Notes: generated from the sequence alone by a model not told the origin. DNA of 64,000 nucleotides from Oceanobacillus alkalisoli (GCF_021556485.1 NZ_JAKGBW010000016.1:33668-97667); one strand, 5' to 3'. Positions 1 through 8,174 are shown, numbered from the stretch's first letter. Translations and numbers: made by a program.

Positions 1-310
1 GTCCTGCCTCCAGTGCCACTTCCTCTAAAAGCCCTTTCAATTTTTCATTCTTTCTTTTATCAATGATGATTGCTTTTGCTTCTTGCGTCACAAACTTTCC
101 AAGTCCACGCTTCCCGTATAAAATATTTTCATCCGTCAAAACGTTCAAGCCTTTTGCCGCTGTGGCCGGATTGATCGTAAACATTTCCGCCAGCTGATAT
201 TGGGAGTACACCTTATCATCGGCCTTGAAATTATCATTCAATATTTCTGTTTCCATCCATTCGGCTATTTGAATATAGATTGGCCTGCAACTCGTTGAGT
301 CGATTATCAA
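1..310 (-). CDS. GntR-family transcriptional regulator, YtrA/YhcF type (3' end outside window)
   Basis: This gene runs off the left edge, so only about 103 N-terminal residues are visible. The start is a TTG at 310 with a strong AGGAGGTG ribosome site just upstream on the reverse strand. The protein opens with PIYIQIAEWME and continues with a winged helix containing YSQYQLAEMFTINPATAAKG and the wing GLGKFVT, the normal GntR DNA-binding domain. The segment after the domain is charged and short, as in the YtrA subgroup, which usually represses an ABC exporter operon in which it is the first gene. That downstream operon would lie outside the window. The promoter just upstream overlaps a dyad, which suggests autorepression. 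Family assignment is firm; the target is inferred. Confidence 0.85.
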   Translation of the reverse strand, partial: MIIDSTSCRPIYIQIAEWMETEILNDNFKADDKVYSQYQLAEMFTINPATAAKGLNVLTDENILYGKRGLGKFVTQEAKAIIIDKRKNEKLKGLLEEVALEAG

Positions 311-351
311 GTGCGCACCTCCTCTGATTCAGTGCATTACTCATGTAATGT

Positions 352-380
352 ACTATACAATAATTTTGTATAGAATGCAA
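352..380 (-). promoter_or_regulatory. Promoter of the GntR gene with an overlapping operator dyad
   Basis: On the reverse strand a -35 box TTGCAT (380-375) and a -10 box TATAGT (357-352) are separated by exactly 17 bases. A near-perfect dyad, CTATACAA at 353-360 and TTGTATAG at 366-373 with a 5-base centre, covers the -10 box and most of the spacer. A second dyad, CATTAC/GTAATG at 335-350, lies at the likely transcript start. This is the arrangement expected of a self-repressing GntR operator. Confidence 0.7.
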
Positions 381-426
381 CTGAACTTTGGTATGCTAGT
401 AGTAGTTAATTGAAGGAGTGTGAAAG

Positions 427-867
427 ATGAATATTTATGTTGATGCAGATGCTTGCCCAGTGAAAGATATTATTATCGATGAAGCAGTTCGAAGGGATTT
501 GAACGTTATTCTCGTAACGAGCATTTCTCATTTTTCCCTGCAGGAAAACCCGCCAGGTGTCGAGACCATTTATGTTGATAATGCTAGGGATGCAGCGGAT
601 TACCGGATTATGAAGCTTGCCGAGAAGGGAGACCTTGTCATCACCCAAGATTACGGACTCGCCTCCCTCGCTCTTCCGAAAGGCTGTCAAGTCATGCATC
701 ATAAGGGGTTTATGTATACGAATAAGAATATCGATGAACTGCTGCAAACGCGTTACCTGAGTGCTCAAGCGAGGAAGGCCGGACAGCGCACGAAAGGACC
801 GAAAGCCTTCACAAACGAAGACAGGGAGAAATTCCGAGAGCGGTTTATCCGTGTTTTGAAAAAATAA
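427..867 (+). CDS. YaiI/YqxD (DUF188/UPF0178) family protein
   Basis: This is a 146-residue protein starting at an ATG preceded by GAAGGAGTG. The N-terminus [12 protein letters not shown] and the segment [15 protein letters not shown] are hallmarks of the DUF188 family, which has a PIN-like fold with clustered acidic residues resembling a nuclease metal site. The C-terminus is basic and ends in an arginine/lysine-rich tail. The length agrees with the family (about 145-150). No biochemical role is established; nucleic acid processing is often proposed. It is transcribed away from the GntR gene and is followed at once by its own terminator, so it appears monocistronic. Confidence 0.93.
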   Translation: MNIYVDADACPVKDIIIDEAVRRDLNVILVTSISHFSLQENPPGVETIYVDNARDAADYRIMKLAEKGDLVITQDYGLASLALPKGCQVMHHKGFMYTNKNIDELLQTRYLSAQARKAGQRTKGPKAFTNEDREKFRERFIRVLKK

Positions 868-894
868 AAATGGACTGTGCACCAGTCCATTTTT
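866..894 (+). terminator. Rho-independent terminator of the DUF188 gene
   Basis: An inverted repeat AAAAATGGACTG / CAGTCCATTTTT with a 5-base loop starts at the stop codon and ends in a run of T. The A-rich left side could allow it to work in both directions. Confidence 0.85.
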
Positions 895-916
895 AGTCTA
901 ATTATTTATTAGATTT

Positions 917-1032
917 AATGAATTTCATAATACGTATTTAATGCTTCACCATCACCATATGTAGTTGAGTTAGTTCGTTCCCAACTACATATGGTGATGG
1001 AATAGCCGACTTTGGTAATTATGAAATTCATT
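917..1032 (+). repeat. MITE-like palindromic repeat R1, copy A (116 bp)
   Basis: The element is bounded by 15-bp inverted ends (AATGAATTTCATAAT and its complement) and has an inner hairpin with arms CCATCACCATATGTAGTTG and the reverse complement. Near-identical copies occur at 18065-18180, 30339-30444, 52449-52561 and 54479-54594. It carries no reading frame. This copy abuts the end of the broken MazF-like gene. Confidence 0.88.
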
Positions 1033-1038
1033 CGATTG

Positions 1039-1350
1039 TTAATTCGCTTTCGGACAACTTCCAGAATCTCGGAATTTACCCGACCGAATTTTTGTTCTCA
1101 CGATTTGTTTAGATAGTGTATATATTTTATCAGTTCTAATCTCTGAAGTGACTTTCAGTTCACCCTCTGATAAATCAATTGTATTAATTGAAACTGAAAA
1201 CTCATGATTCCTTACTTTTGAAGTGATAGCAACAACAACAATATCATTAGTCATTTCATTATAACTATTATTTGAAATAACTAGTACAGGACGTTGCTTC
1301 GAATTAGTTAAATCACTGGAACGGATATTAAAAGGATGTCGCCTTAATTA
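1039..1350 (-). pseudogene. Degenerate MazF/PemK-type toxin
   Basis: The reading frame contains a clear MazF-family core: DLTNSKQRPVLVISN followed by NDIVVVAITSK and a later segment ending DKIYTLSKQIVRTKI. In-frame translation upstream soon hits a stop (near 1340), and the expected N-terminal strand GDILLISVP is found in a different frame just before the core. This points to a small deletion near 1316-1320, in the sequence that would encode the Pro-Phe-Ser-Asp turn, and there is no usable start codon. The C-terminus is also unlike the family, ending SGSCPKAN next to repeat R1. The toxin is therefore probably inactive. It follows its antitoxin directly, as expected for a type II toxin-antitoxin pair. 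Confidence 0.75.
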
Positions 1351-1545
1351 TACATTGTTCCAAACCTCATCATCGATATCATTATCCCAAAAATCTAAGC
1401 TGCTTTCACTAGCCTTCGTTAAATCACCAGTTAATCTCTTTTCTTGCTTAGCTGCTAAATATTCCGCAAAATCTAGAATTTTATCTACTTCCTGATCAGG
1501 TATTTTCTCAATGATTTTAAGCAAGCGTTCTCTGGCTGTATTCAT
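1348..1545 (-). CDS. Antitoxin of a MazF-like toxin-antitoxin pair
   Basis: The start is placed at the ATG at 1545 because an AGAGGTGA ribosome site lies 8 bases upstream; the longer start at 1566 lacks a site. The 65-residue product begins MNTARERLLKIIEKIP and contains EVDKILDFAEYLA, a short helical region typical of antitoxins in this group, followed by an acidic tail ending FWDNDIDDEVWNNV. Such tails wrap the toxin. The stop codon touches the remains of the toxin gene. The antitoxin looks intact while its partner is broken, so this is probably an orphan antitoxin. Family by pattern; not matched to a named subfamily. Confidence 0.65.
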   Translation of the reverse strand: MNTARERLLKIIEKIPDQEVDKILDFAEYLAAKQEKRLTGDLTKASESSLDFWDNDIDDEVWNNV

Positions 1546-1722
1546 GCTAAAGGTCACCTCTTCCATGAATCGTTTATTTTATTATTGCGCTAATGCCAAT
1601 TAACAAAGGGATCACACACTACAACTAGCCTGCTTTTAACTTTGAACAATCTATATATGTTTTATACATTCTTACATGCGCTGTTCTTATTGCTAAGATG
1701 AACACCAGTAACCTGAAATAGA

Positions 1723-1845
1723 TTCGCACGACACCCGGGATTAGCGCACGATCATTGTCCAAACCCGCACGCCATCCGGGAATCGCGCACCACACCCGTA
1801 TAAACTCGCACACCGACCAGGAATCGCGAAAAATCCCCGTATATC
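1723..1845. repeat. Imperfect tandem repeat, three units of 41 bp
   Basis: Three consecutive 41-bp units start at 1723, 1764 and 1805. Each begins with (T/C)(T/C)CGCAC and has a central CCGGGAAT- or CAGGAATCGCG-like block. The array ends a few bases from the uppS stop codon. It is clearly more GC-rich than its surroundings. An open frame across it is an accident of the period. Confidence 0.75.
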
Positions 1846-1851
1846 TAAGCC

Positions 1852-2565
1852 TTATTTCGCCTTACGATACATTTCCGTAAAATCATAAACCGCTCTGCGT
1901 TCTTGAAATTCGTAAATTGCCGCTTGCATCTCCGCTTCATCAAAATCCGGGAAGTAAATATCCGTGAAATAAAGTTCGGCATGGGCAGCTTGCCATAAAA
2001 GGAAATTACTCAGCCGCTGCTCGCCACCGGTGCGGATAACTAAATCAAGCGCTGGCAACCCGCCGGTATAAAGATAGTCTTCGATGGTTTCTTCATCCAG
2101 TTCTATATTTTTTTCTTGCATATCACGAATCACGTGCTGCACAGCCTGCACAATCTCGCCCCTCCCACCGTAATTAAAGGCGAAATTAACGATCAACCCG
2201 GTATTATTTTTTGTCTGATCCATCGACTGTTGCAATGTTTTTCTCGTTGCCTTTGGCAGCTCATCCATATTTCCAGAGATAGTGATTTTTACATTGCGTC
2301 GCATGAATTCAGGAAGCTTTGATTTGAAAAATCGAATCGGCAGCCGCATCAGATAATTGACTTCTTCCTTTGTCCGCGCCCAGTTTTCTGAAGAAAAGGC
2401 GTATAAAGTCAATGCTTCAACGCCGAGACCAATACTTGCATCAATCGCTTTTTCCATCGCTTGAACTCCAGCATAATGCCCTTGACTTCTTGTGAGTCCC
2501 CGGGATTTTCCCCATCTTCCATTACCATCCATTATAATCCCGACATGTTTCGGTATATCGACCAC
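1852..2565 (-). CDS. uppS: Isoprenyl transferase (undecaprenyl-diphosphate synthase family)
   Basis: The 237-residue protein condenses isopentenyl diphosphate units onto farnesyl diphosphate to make the C55 carrier lipid of cell wall synthesis. The catalytic MDGNGRW motif lies near residue 13, LYAFSSENW follows, and RTGGEQRLSNFLLWQ lies near residue 190. The start is a GTG with GGAGGTGG upstream. In Bacillaceae the main uppS sits with frr and cdsA; here the neighbours are a padR-controlled membrane operon, so this may be a second copy with an accessory role. That is inference because the rest of the genome is not visible. RTGGE replaces the more usual RTSGE. Confidence 0.93.
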   Translation of the reverse strand: MVDIPKHVGIIMDGNGRWGKSRGLTRSQGHYAGVQAMEKAIDASIGLGVEALTLYAFSSENWARTKEEVNYLMRLPIRFFKSKLPEFMRRNVKITISGNMDELPKATRKTLQQSMDQTKNNTGLIVNFAFNYGGRGEIVQAVQHVIRDMQEKNIELDEETIEDYLYTGGLPALDLVIRTGGEQRLSNFLLWQAAHAELYFTDIYFPDFDEAEMQAAIYEFQERRAVYDFTEMYRKAK

Positions 2566-2586
2566 GACGAGCCACCTCCATTAAGT

Positions 2587-4038
2587 TTAGAGCCCAAGCT
2601 CTTCCAGTAATTCTTTCGCTTCATCCCTTGCAAAGTTAAATGCTTGCCAGGATTCATCTTCATTTTCAAGCTCTAGCCTCTTATCTATTAATAAACCTTT
2701 GAGCCCTGGTATTTCCGGATCTTTTTCATACAACTGTACCAGACCTTTAATACCTTCTGCTCCTAAGTTAGAGAAATAATGAATATCAATTTTCCCTGTT
2801 ACTTCATATCGTTCCAGGTTATTTTCCACAATCGTTTCTTCCAAATTGACGGCATTCAACAAGCAATAAAAGAGAAATGCGCAAATCAGGTAAAAATGTA
2901 AAATTGGCAGATTCTCCAACCAGACACGAATGAGTGTATAAGCGAAGATCACGAGTAAAAATGCCATGAAATAATGGGCAAGCAATCGGTCCATTGTAAA
3001 ACCATATGCCGCTTCATACAAAGTAAGTCGCTGCCATGCTGATACAAGCAGAATGCCACTAGCGGAAATCATGATAGAGTATAGAATTTGCAATAATCGT
3101 TTCTGCTTGTCATCCTCAGGCCTCACTCGCTTCATGAATACGAGTAAAATTGTCCAGTTAATCAGTGTAACGAGAATTAATTCAAAGAAACCGCGTCTTG
3201 CATAATCGGCATACGTAAAGCCGTCAAGCAAACCTTCATGAAAGAAATATTGAAACTGCAGCGCAATAAACAGCACATACAATGTGTTTAATAACATTAA
3301 TATCGTAGCCGCAACGATTCCCGGCAACGTTTTTTTATTTGGTGTCTCGGGAATTTCAATCTCGCGCTTTGTCTTTTTCCCAATGACCTGGAAAATACAG
3401 AAGAAGAAAATCGCAGCAACAACCGTAAAGGCAAGACGAAATCCAACTTCAACCAGATTTACATTGATGCGGAAAATGAATAAATTTTCGATTTGCTCTT
3501 GAAAGACCGCATCCGCAGACATTAGTAACGGAACAATGATGATCAAAATCGGAATTGTAAGCAGTATTCCTAAGAGAATCTGCCTTAGTGTCCTATTTTT
3601 CACCCGCCGCCTGCTTCTCGCCATGATTCTTCCAATATAACGTAAGTAGTTCGTCAAATAGCGGAGCGCGTCCGCAAGCTTCCCAGTTACGAGTCTAATA
3701 AAGGATAACTTACCCCAGTTCAATTTCGCCGGGCTTGTAATTAAGACGATATGGAAGAATACAACGGCCGGGATTACAAGTAAATTCAGCGGATAAAATA
3801 TCGTACTGTCAAATAGCAGGAAACTACCCGCAAGCAACCAGATTCCCGCCATGAGCAATAGACCTATTCGCCGGTGTTCGAAGGAAAACTTAAACCGGAC
3901 AAATAACACCGTGTAAAAGAACGCGATGAAAATAATATAGGATACTCCAATTTCCCCGTATAAGAAGCTGATATTTGCTAGAAAGCCTAGAAATAGACAA
4001 GTTAACAAAAACAGCCATTCTCTTTGTTTTGTCCGCAT
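2587..4038 (-). CDS. Polytopic membrane protein, DUF4153/DUF4173-like
   Basis: The protein is 483 residues from an ATG at 4038, which has a TAGGAGCG ribosome site; an earlier ATG at 4104 is possible but poorly supplied. It has about ten to twelve hydrophobic segments and a soluble C-terminal tail of about 90 residues rich in Glu and Leu. The segment IPLLMSADAVFQEQI after a long membrane region is typical of this family. Function is unknown. It is the third gene of a row with a PadR regulator and a HAAS-domain protein and probably forms one transcript with them, perhaps reaching uppS. A role in the envelope is a reasonable guess from the neighbours only. Confidence 0.75.
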   Translation of the reverse strand: MRTKQREWLFLLTCLFLGFLANISFLYGEIGVSYIIFIAFFYTVLFVRFKFSFEHRRIGLLLMAGIWLLAGSFLLFDSTIFYPLNLLVIPAVVFFHIVLITSPAKLNWGKLSFIRLVTGKLADALRYLTNYLRYIGRIMARSRRRVKNRTLRQILLGILLTIPILIIIVPLLMSADAVFQEQIENLFIFRINVNLVEVGFRLAFTVVAAIFFFCIFQVIGKKTKREIEIPETPNKKTLPGIVAATILMLLNTLYVLFIALQFQYFFHEGLLDGFTYADYARRGFFELILVTLINWTILLVFMKRVRPEDDKQKRLLQILYSIMISASGILLVSAWQRLTLYEAAYGFTMDRLLAHYFMAFLLVIFAYTLIRVWLENLPILHFYLICAFLFYCLLNAVNLEETIVENNLERYEVTGKIDIHYFSNLGAEGIKGLVQLYEKDPEIPGLKGLLIDKRLELENEDESWQAFNFARDEAKELLEELGL

Positions 4039-4141
4039 GTTAAACGCTCCTATACATAGAATCCCTATGTATATAGACAAACTATGTACATAGGCATAAA
4101 TCATTTATACTTCTCGGACTGAACAAATCTATCCAGTCCGA

Positions 4142-4774
4142 CTAAACAGACGCTCTTCTCCCCCAGTAGTAACCGAGTAAACTAACCGGATATAATGCCA
4201 CCGTGCAAAGGATACTGAGCACGATAAAAGATCGATCGAGCAGTGGATCGAACCATTCATAAGGAATCAATCGAAAAACAATCAAATACATAAGCAGCAG
4301 ATTCGGAATGATCCCGATGAGAAACGTCCGGGTAAGCACCTTTTTTCCTCGTGCTCCTAAGGCTTTGCCGATTTCATAACCAAGCAATCCCCAGAAAAAT
4401 AGATAGATTAAAATAATAATCGTCGTCGATTCCGTTAAACTTTCCCAAAGGATTTCCAGCCATCTCCAGCCAAGGACATTGTAACCAATCGTAAATAGTA
4501 CACCACCAGCAAATAATGCAATGTTGAGGAAAACGAATAGTCGCTGCATTTTCTTCGGTGTGACGGATTTTTCTTCTTTCCAAAGTTCTGCTAGCTCTTC
4601 CGGGGAACCTAGCCGGGTAACGAGCAGGTTATAAATGTCGGCATCACGTTCTGTTATTTCCGCCAGCATCTCTTCTACATGCAGGCGATATTCTGCAATA
4701 ATTTCTGCACGGTGCGGATCTTCTTCCAATGCTTTTTTAAGCTCATGGAGAAACCGTTGCGCCTCCTCGTTCAT
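4142..4774 (-). CDS. HAAS (DUF1700-like) signalling-domain membrane protein
   Basis: The 210-residue protein starts with a soluble helical HAAS domain of about 80 residues ([22 protein letters not shown] and later [23 protein letters not shown]) and continues with about five membrane segments. HAAS proteins are commonly encoded right after a PadR regulator and are thought to relay or modulate its signal. Here the ATG overlaps the padR stop codon as ATGA, which implies translational coupling. No enzyme motif is seen. Confidence 0.85.
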   Translation of the reverse strand: MNEEAQRFLHELKKALEEDPHRAEIIAEYRLHVEEMLAEITERDADIYNLLVTRLGSPEELAELWKEEKSVTPKKMQRLFVFLNIALFAGGVLFTIGYNVLGWRWLEILWESLTESTTIIILIYLFFWGLLGYEIGKALGARGKKVLTRTFLIGIIPNLLLMYLIVFRLIPYEWFDPLLDRSFIVLSILCTVALYPVSLLGYYWGRRASV

Positions 4775-5103
4775 GTTTCATTTCTTCCAATAAGATTATT
4801 CATAACCTGAACATACTGTTTCCATTCGGATGTGCGTTCAGCTAGAATATCTTTTCCTTCTTCGGTAATCCGGTAATATTTACGGGCCGGCCCTTTTTCT
4901 TGATGCTTCCAGTAATGTTCAACGTAAGCTTGTTTTTCCATTTTATGAAGCGCAGGGTAAAGCGTCCCCTCCTTCATTTGCAATTGATCATCACTTCTTT
5001 TTGCCATTTCTTTCACGAGTTCATAGCCATACATATCCCGTTCATCAAGCAATTGCAGCACAAGAATGGACGTACTCCCTTTTACGAGTTCACGATTAAA
5101 CAT
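4771..5103 (-). CDS. PadR-family transcriptional regulator
   Basis: The 110-residue protein has the PadR winged helix: [20 protein letters not shown], then [21 protein letters not shown], and a wing ending [14 protein letters not shown]. The length fits the short PadR-s2 subgroup, where a C-terminal helix forms the dimer. It usually represses its own operon until a ligand binds. A dyad at the predicted transcript start supports autoregulation. It leads the operon padR - HAAS - DUF4153-like protein. Confidence 0.92.
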   Translation of the reverse strand: MFNRELVKGSTSILVLQLLDERDMYGYELVKEMAKRSDDQLQMKEGTLYPALHKMEKQAYVEHYWKHQEKGPARKYYRITEEGKDILAERTSEWKQYVQVMNNLIGRNET

Positions 5104-5114
5104 ATTTTTTCACC

Positions 5115-5167
5115 TACCTAGAATAATTAGGTACCTTTACTATAAGGGAAATGAATTTGCTTGTAAA
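5115..5167 (-). promoter_or_regulatory. padR promoter and operator
   Basis: Reverse-strand -35 TTTACA (5167-5162) and -10 TATAGT (5144-5139) have a 17-base spacer. The dyad TACCTA / TAGGTA (5115-5120 and 5128-5133, 7-base centre) lies at the expected transcript start, so bound PadR would block initiation. Confidence 0.72.
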
Positions 5168-5477
5168 GATGTTTTTATATTTTTCTTCAAAACTTGACTT
5201 CGCACCCTTAATGAAGCTTTTATCTGGGCTGCTTCGGGAGGACAGACAGGACAAGTGCCATGATGAGAGGATCAAATCTGTTGCTTTCCTATTAAAGTCG
5301 AGGGCAATAACGGCAAGTAAAACATGACGCTCCATAACTAGGTGAGTTACTATTCCACTCTTGTTTCAAGACTGTTACGATATACTATAATAAATAGGGG
5401 CTGAATAATTTTGTAGCATTGTTTTGAGTTTGATGAATAAAGGCTAAATTGAGGATACTATAAGTGGAGGGGTGTAG
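5168..5477. other. Gene-free stretch upstream of the fic remnant
   Basis: No convincing gene is seen. A 73-codon reverse frame across 5114-5335 has no family features, overlaps the padR promoter and is treated as chance. A GTGGAGGGG ribosome site at the end belongs to the fic remnant. Confidence 0.5.
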
Positions 5478-5848
5478 ATGGAGAATCCTTATTTAATAGT
5501 ATTGCAAGAAGAGAAAGAAGTGACAAAAGAATATCACCAATTATTAAAACAAGGTACGACAAATGAAGATAGATATGTATCGGGCTATATAAAGAGATTC
5601 CGAATATCGCGGGAGATCAGCAAGTTGCCGAACCTTATGAGGTTCCGGGATTAATGGATACCCTACTAATTAAATATATTGAACTGTCTTATGCTGATTT
5701 GCATGCCATTCTCGATTTTCATCATCATTTTGAATTGATACATCCCTTTCAAGATGGTAACGGCAGGTTCTTTTTTAGCTTCGGACTAACTATGTTGAAT
5801 AAAATCACGAATTCGTTCAATCATCGGCACTACATTCCACTTTTATAA
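5478..5848 (+). pseudogene. Fic-domain protein, truncated and frameshifted
   Basis: An ATG at 5478 behind GTGGAGGGG opens a frame starting MENPYLIVLQEEKEVTKEY. It moves out of register near 5590, after DRYVSGYI. A second frame continues IPNIAGDQQVAEPYEVPGL, then LHAILDFHHHFELIHPFQDG with NGR. HPFxDGNGR is the Fic catalytic loop, in which His starts AMP transfer onto target proteins. The downstream half after the loop is lost and the region between the two frames is much shorter than in intact Fic proteins (about 200 residues or more before the motif). Intact relatives act as toxins or modify translation factors or gyrase. This copy should be inactive. Confidence 0.8.
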
Positions 5849-6232
5849 AAAAATGTTATTTCATGTTTTAAGAATGGAGTAACGGGTATAGTACAGTACA
5901 AGGCGAACTACTATTGGAATTCCAGCCGAAAGATAACTTGTGTGCCGTAACAAACAACTTATCAAGAAGCGGAATCTAATAGGGATCTGCACAGCCTTGG
6001 CGGAAAATTTGCTTTACGACGGAAGGATCAGCCCGTCAGCAACAACATGAGATTCCAATTCTCTTGCATGTTTGAAAAAAATAATTTTTTGTGAAAGTGC
6101 AACTGCAACAAACCGCTGTTTGAAGTAAAAACAGCACAAAGTAAATATTAAGAATCAAGACGGGGAACAAAATTCCGTCATCACAGAACGAGGAAACAAA
6201 ATTTTCCGCGCAAACCGGTCAACACGACGGGG
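5849..6232. other. Gene-free stretch downstream of the fic remnant
   Basis: No family could be recognised in either strand. It may hold further decayed coding sequence, since stops are frequent in all frames. It ends in a hairpin terminator. Confidence 0.4.
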
Positions 6233-6266
6233 AAAAGCCAGCTTCAAGGGTAGAAGCTGGCTTTTT
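6233..6266 (+). terminator. Rho-independent terminator
   Basis: The arms GCCAGCTTC and GAAGCTGGC surround a 7-base loop and lead into CTTTTTC. It would stop read-through into the vga-like leader. Confidence 0.8.
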
Positions 6267-6286
6267 CTTTGTTTAAACATTACCTC

Positions 6287-6314
6287 TTTCAATCTTCAAT
6301 AAATATAGTATAAT
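6287..6314 (+). promoter_or_regulatory. Promoter of the vga-like gene
   Basis: A -35 box TTTCAA (6287-6292) and a consensus -10 box TATAAT (6309-6314) are separated by 16 bases. It is the best promoter upstream of the attenuator leader. Confidence 0.65.
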
Positions 6315-6443
6315 AAAAGCAACATGAAGCGAAAGGGTGAGCCAAGAGACAATGAAAAACTAATCCTATTTTACAAAGCGAAACAGATGAGATATGTAAT
6401 GTTCAAGCAGAAGACCTGCTTCTTTCTCATGCATTTTTGTTTC

Positions 6444-6563
6444 GAAATAGGATTAGAATGGCTGACGATACACGATAATTGGGGATCTTTCATTTTCCCG
6501 TGCTTTCTAACTCCTATTTCAAACACGATTATAGGGGCTTTTTTATGCCCGAAAATAGGAGTT
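6444..6563 (+). promoter_or_regulatory. Attenuator-like leader of the vga-like gene with a short upstream ORF
   Basis: Segment 2, CTAACTCCTATTTC (6507-6520), can pair in three mutually exclusive ways: with segment 1, GAAATAGGATTAG (6444-6456); with ATAGGGG (6531-6537), followed by CTTTTTT, which makes an intrinsic terminator; and with GAAAATAGGAGTT (6551-6563), which hides the ribosome site of the resistance gene. A six-codon ORF, MADDTR, lies at 6458-6478 just after segment 1, whose AGGA could be its ribosome site. Ribosome position on this leader could therefore set terminator formation and translation, as in other antibiotic-inducible ABC-F and erm genes. The mechanism is inferred from base pairing. 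Confidence 0.7.
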
Positions 6564-6569
6564 GTTTTT

Positions 6570-8141
6570 ATGATTATAAAAGAATTAATGAACATAACGT
6601 ATGAAATCGGTGATCGGAAACTCTTTGATATCGAGCATTTACAAATACGCGACAAGGAACGGATTGGACTTGTTGGCAGAAATGGATCAGGCAAGACGAC
6701 CTTGCTCGAAATTATTGCAGGGAAAAGGAACATCCAATCGGGAACGATTTCCGGAGAGACATCTGCTACCCTCCTTCCCCAGCTCAAGCGAACGGACACA
6801 GTGAAAAGTGGCGGAGAAATAACCCAGCAGTACATCGATAAAGCTTTAGCACGTAAAACCGAATTGCTTTTAGCCGATGAACCGACAACCAATCTCGATA
6901 CGTCAAGAATCGAAAGGCTCGAGCGTACATTCGAACGTCTGCAGGGAGCGGTCATTATCGTATCCCACGACCGTGCTTTTCTTGATGCGACCTGCGAAAC
7001 CATTTGGGAGATTGCGGACGGGAATGTCGATGTGTACAAAGGGAATTACTCCGACTTCGCACGGCAAAAAGAGCTAAAAATTCAAGAACATGAGAAGGCT
7101 TATGAAAATTATGTTCAGAAGAAACAGCAGTTGGAGGATGCGATTGTTCTCAAGGAGAAAAAAGCAGAGCGGGCAAAAAAAAAGCCAAAAAGTTTAAGTA
7201 GTTCAGAAGCGAGATTAAAAGGTGCAAAACCTTATTTCGCCAAAAAGCAGAAAAAACTGCAGCAAGTAGCGAAATCAATTGAAACACGGATTGAAAAATT
7301 GGAAAGGGTCGAGAAAGTAAAAGAGCTGCCGCCAATTAAAATGACAATCCCAAATCAAGAATCACTGCAGGGAAGAACCATCATCCGTGCTGAAGCTATC
7401 ACACAAGCTTTCGGGAAGCGCGTTCTTTGGAATGAGGCGAGTTTTCAGATTAAAGCTGGAGAGAAGATAGCTGTTATTGGAGAAAACGGAAGCGGCAAAA
7501 CGACTTTAATCAAAAAAGTAATAAATGAAGAATCCGGCCTTTCCATTTCCCCAGCGGTAAAGCTCGGTTATTTCAGTCAGAATCTGGATGGTTTAGATCC
7601 ACAAAAATCAATCCTAGAGACCGTCATGGAAACAGCTATCCAAGATGAGTCGATCGTACGAACCGTGCTCGCGCGCTTACACTTTTTCCGTGATACTGTT
7701 TATAAGCAAATGGGTGTGCTAAGTGGCGGAGAACGGGTTAAAGTCGCACTTGCAAAGTTGATGGTAAGTGATTGCAATACTCTTATTCTAGATGAACCGA
7801 CGAACTTCCTTGATATTTATGCAATGGAAGAACTCGGGTCCCTGCTCAAGGAATATGAAGGAACAATACTTTTTGTTTCCCATGACCGGATGTTTACAAG
7901 TCAAATTGCCGAACGTATTTTGGCGATTGAAAACAAGGAAATAATCGATTTTCACGGGGGCTATGAAGAATTTAAAAACCGTAAGATGAAACCGGAAGTT
8001 GATACGAAGGAACAAGAGTTGCTCGTAATTGAGACCAAAATATCAGAAGTTTTAAGTAAGCTAAGTTTGGAACCAAGTGAGACATTGGATAAAGAATTTC
8101 AATCTTTGTTAAAAGAGAAACGAAAACTGCTCGGAAAATAA
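6570..8141 (+). CDS. Vga-family ABC-F ribosomal protection protein
   Basis: The start is the ATG at 6570 with AGGAG upstream, giving 523 residues; an open frame extends 82 codons further upstream but that part is the regulatory leader. Two ATPase domains are present: Walker A GRNGSGKTT near residue 37 and GENGSGKTT near 310, each with a Walker B ending DEPTTNLD or DEPTNFLD. The first signature is degenerate (KSGGE), the second is LSGGE, as in Vga(A). The inter-domain linker is basic and long (KKPKSLSSSEARLKGAKPYF region), the part that reaches the peptidyl transferase centre. There are no membrane segments. Vga proteins displace lincosamides, streptogramin A and pleuromutilins from the ribosome. 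The resistance profile here is inferred from family. Confidence 0.93.
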   Translation: MIIKELMNITYEIGDRKLFDIEHLQIRDKERIGLVGRNGSGKTTLLEIIAGKRNIQSGTISGETSATLLPQLKRTDTVKSGGEITQQYIDKALARKTELLLADEPTTNLDTSRIERLERTFERLQGAVIIVSHDRAFLDATCETIWEIADGNVDVYKGNYSDFARQKELKIQEHEKAYENYVQKKQQLEDAIVLKEKKAERAKKKPKSLSSSEARLKGAKPYFAKKQKKLQQVAKSIETRIEKLERVEKVKELPPIKMTIPNQESLQGRTIIRAEAITQAFGKRVLWNEASFQIKAGEKIAVIGENGSGKTTLIKKVINEESGLSISPAVKLGYFSQNLDGLDPQKSILETVMETAIQDESIVRTVLARLHFFRDTVYKQMGVLSGGERVKVALAKLMVSDCNTLILDEPTNFLDIYAMEELGSLLKEYEGTILFVSHDRMFTSQIAERILAIENKEIIDFHGGYEEFKNRKMKPEVDTKEQELLVIETKISEVLSKLSLEPSETLDKEFQSLLKEKRKLLGK

Positions 8142-8174
8142 ATTCTAAGGGCTTATTCATATAAAGAACCCATA

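Noticed and set aside
406-882. 158-codon reverse frame
   Set aside because: It is antisense to the DUF188 gene, which has clear family motifs and its own ribosome site.
1625-1813. 62-codon reverse frame
   Set aside because: It is produced by the 41-bp tandem repeat; no ribosome site or family feature.
5114-5335. 73-codon reverse frame
   Set aside because: It covers the padR promoter region, has no recognisable domain and no ribosome site.
6324-6569. Upstream extension of the ABC-F protein by 82 codons
   Set aside because: The extension lacks a ribosome site, has no family resemblance and coincides with the attenuator pairings; the ATG at 6570 matches the Vga N-terminus.
6371-7039. 222-codon reverse frame
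   Set aside because: Antisense shadow of the ABC-F gene with serine/isoleucine-biased composition.
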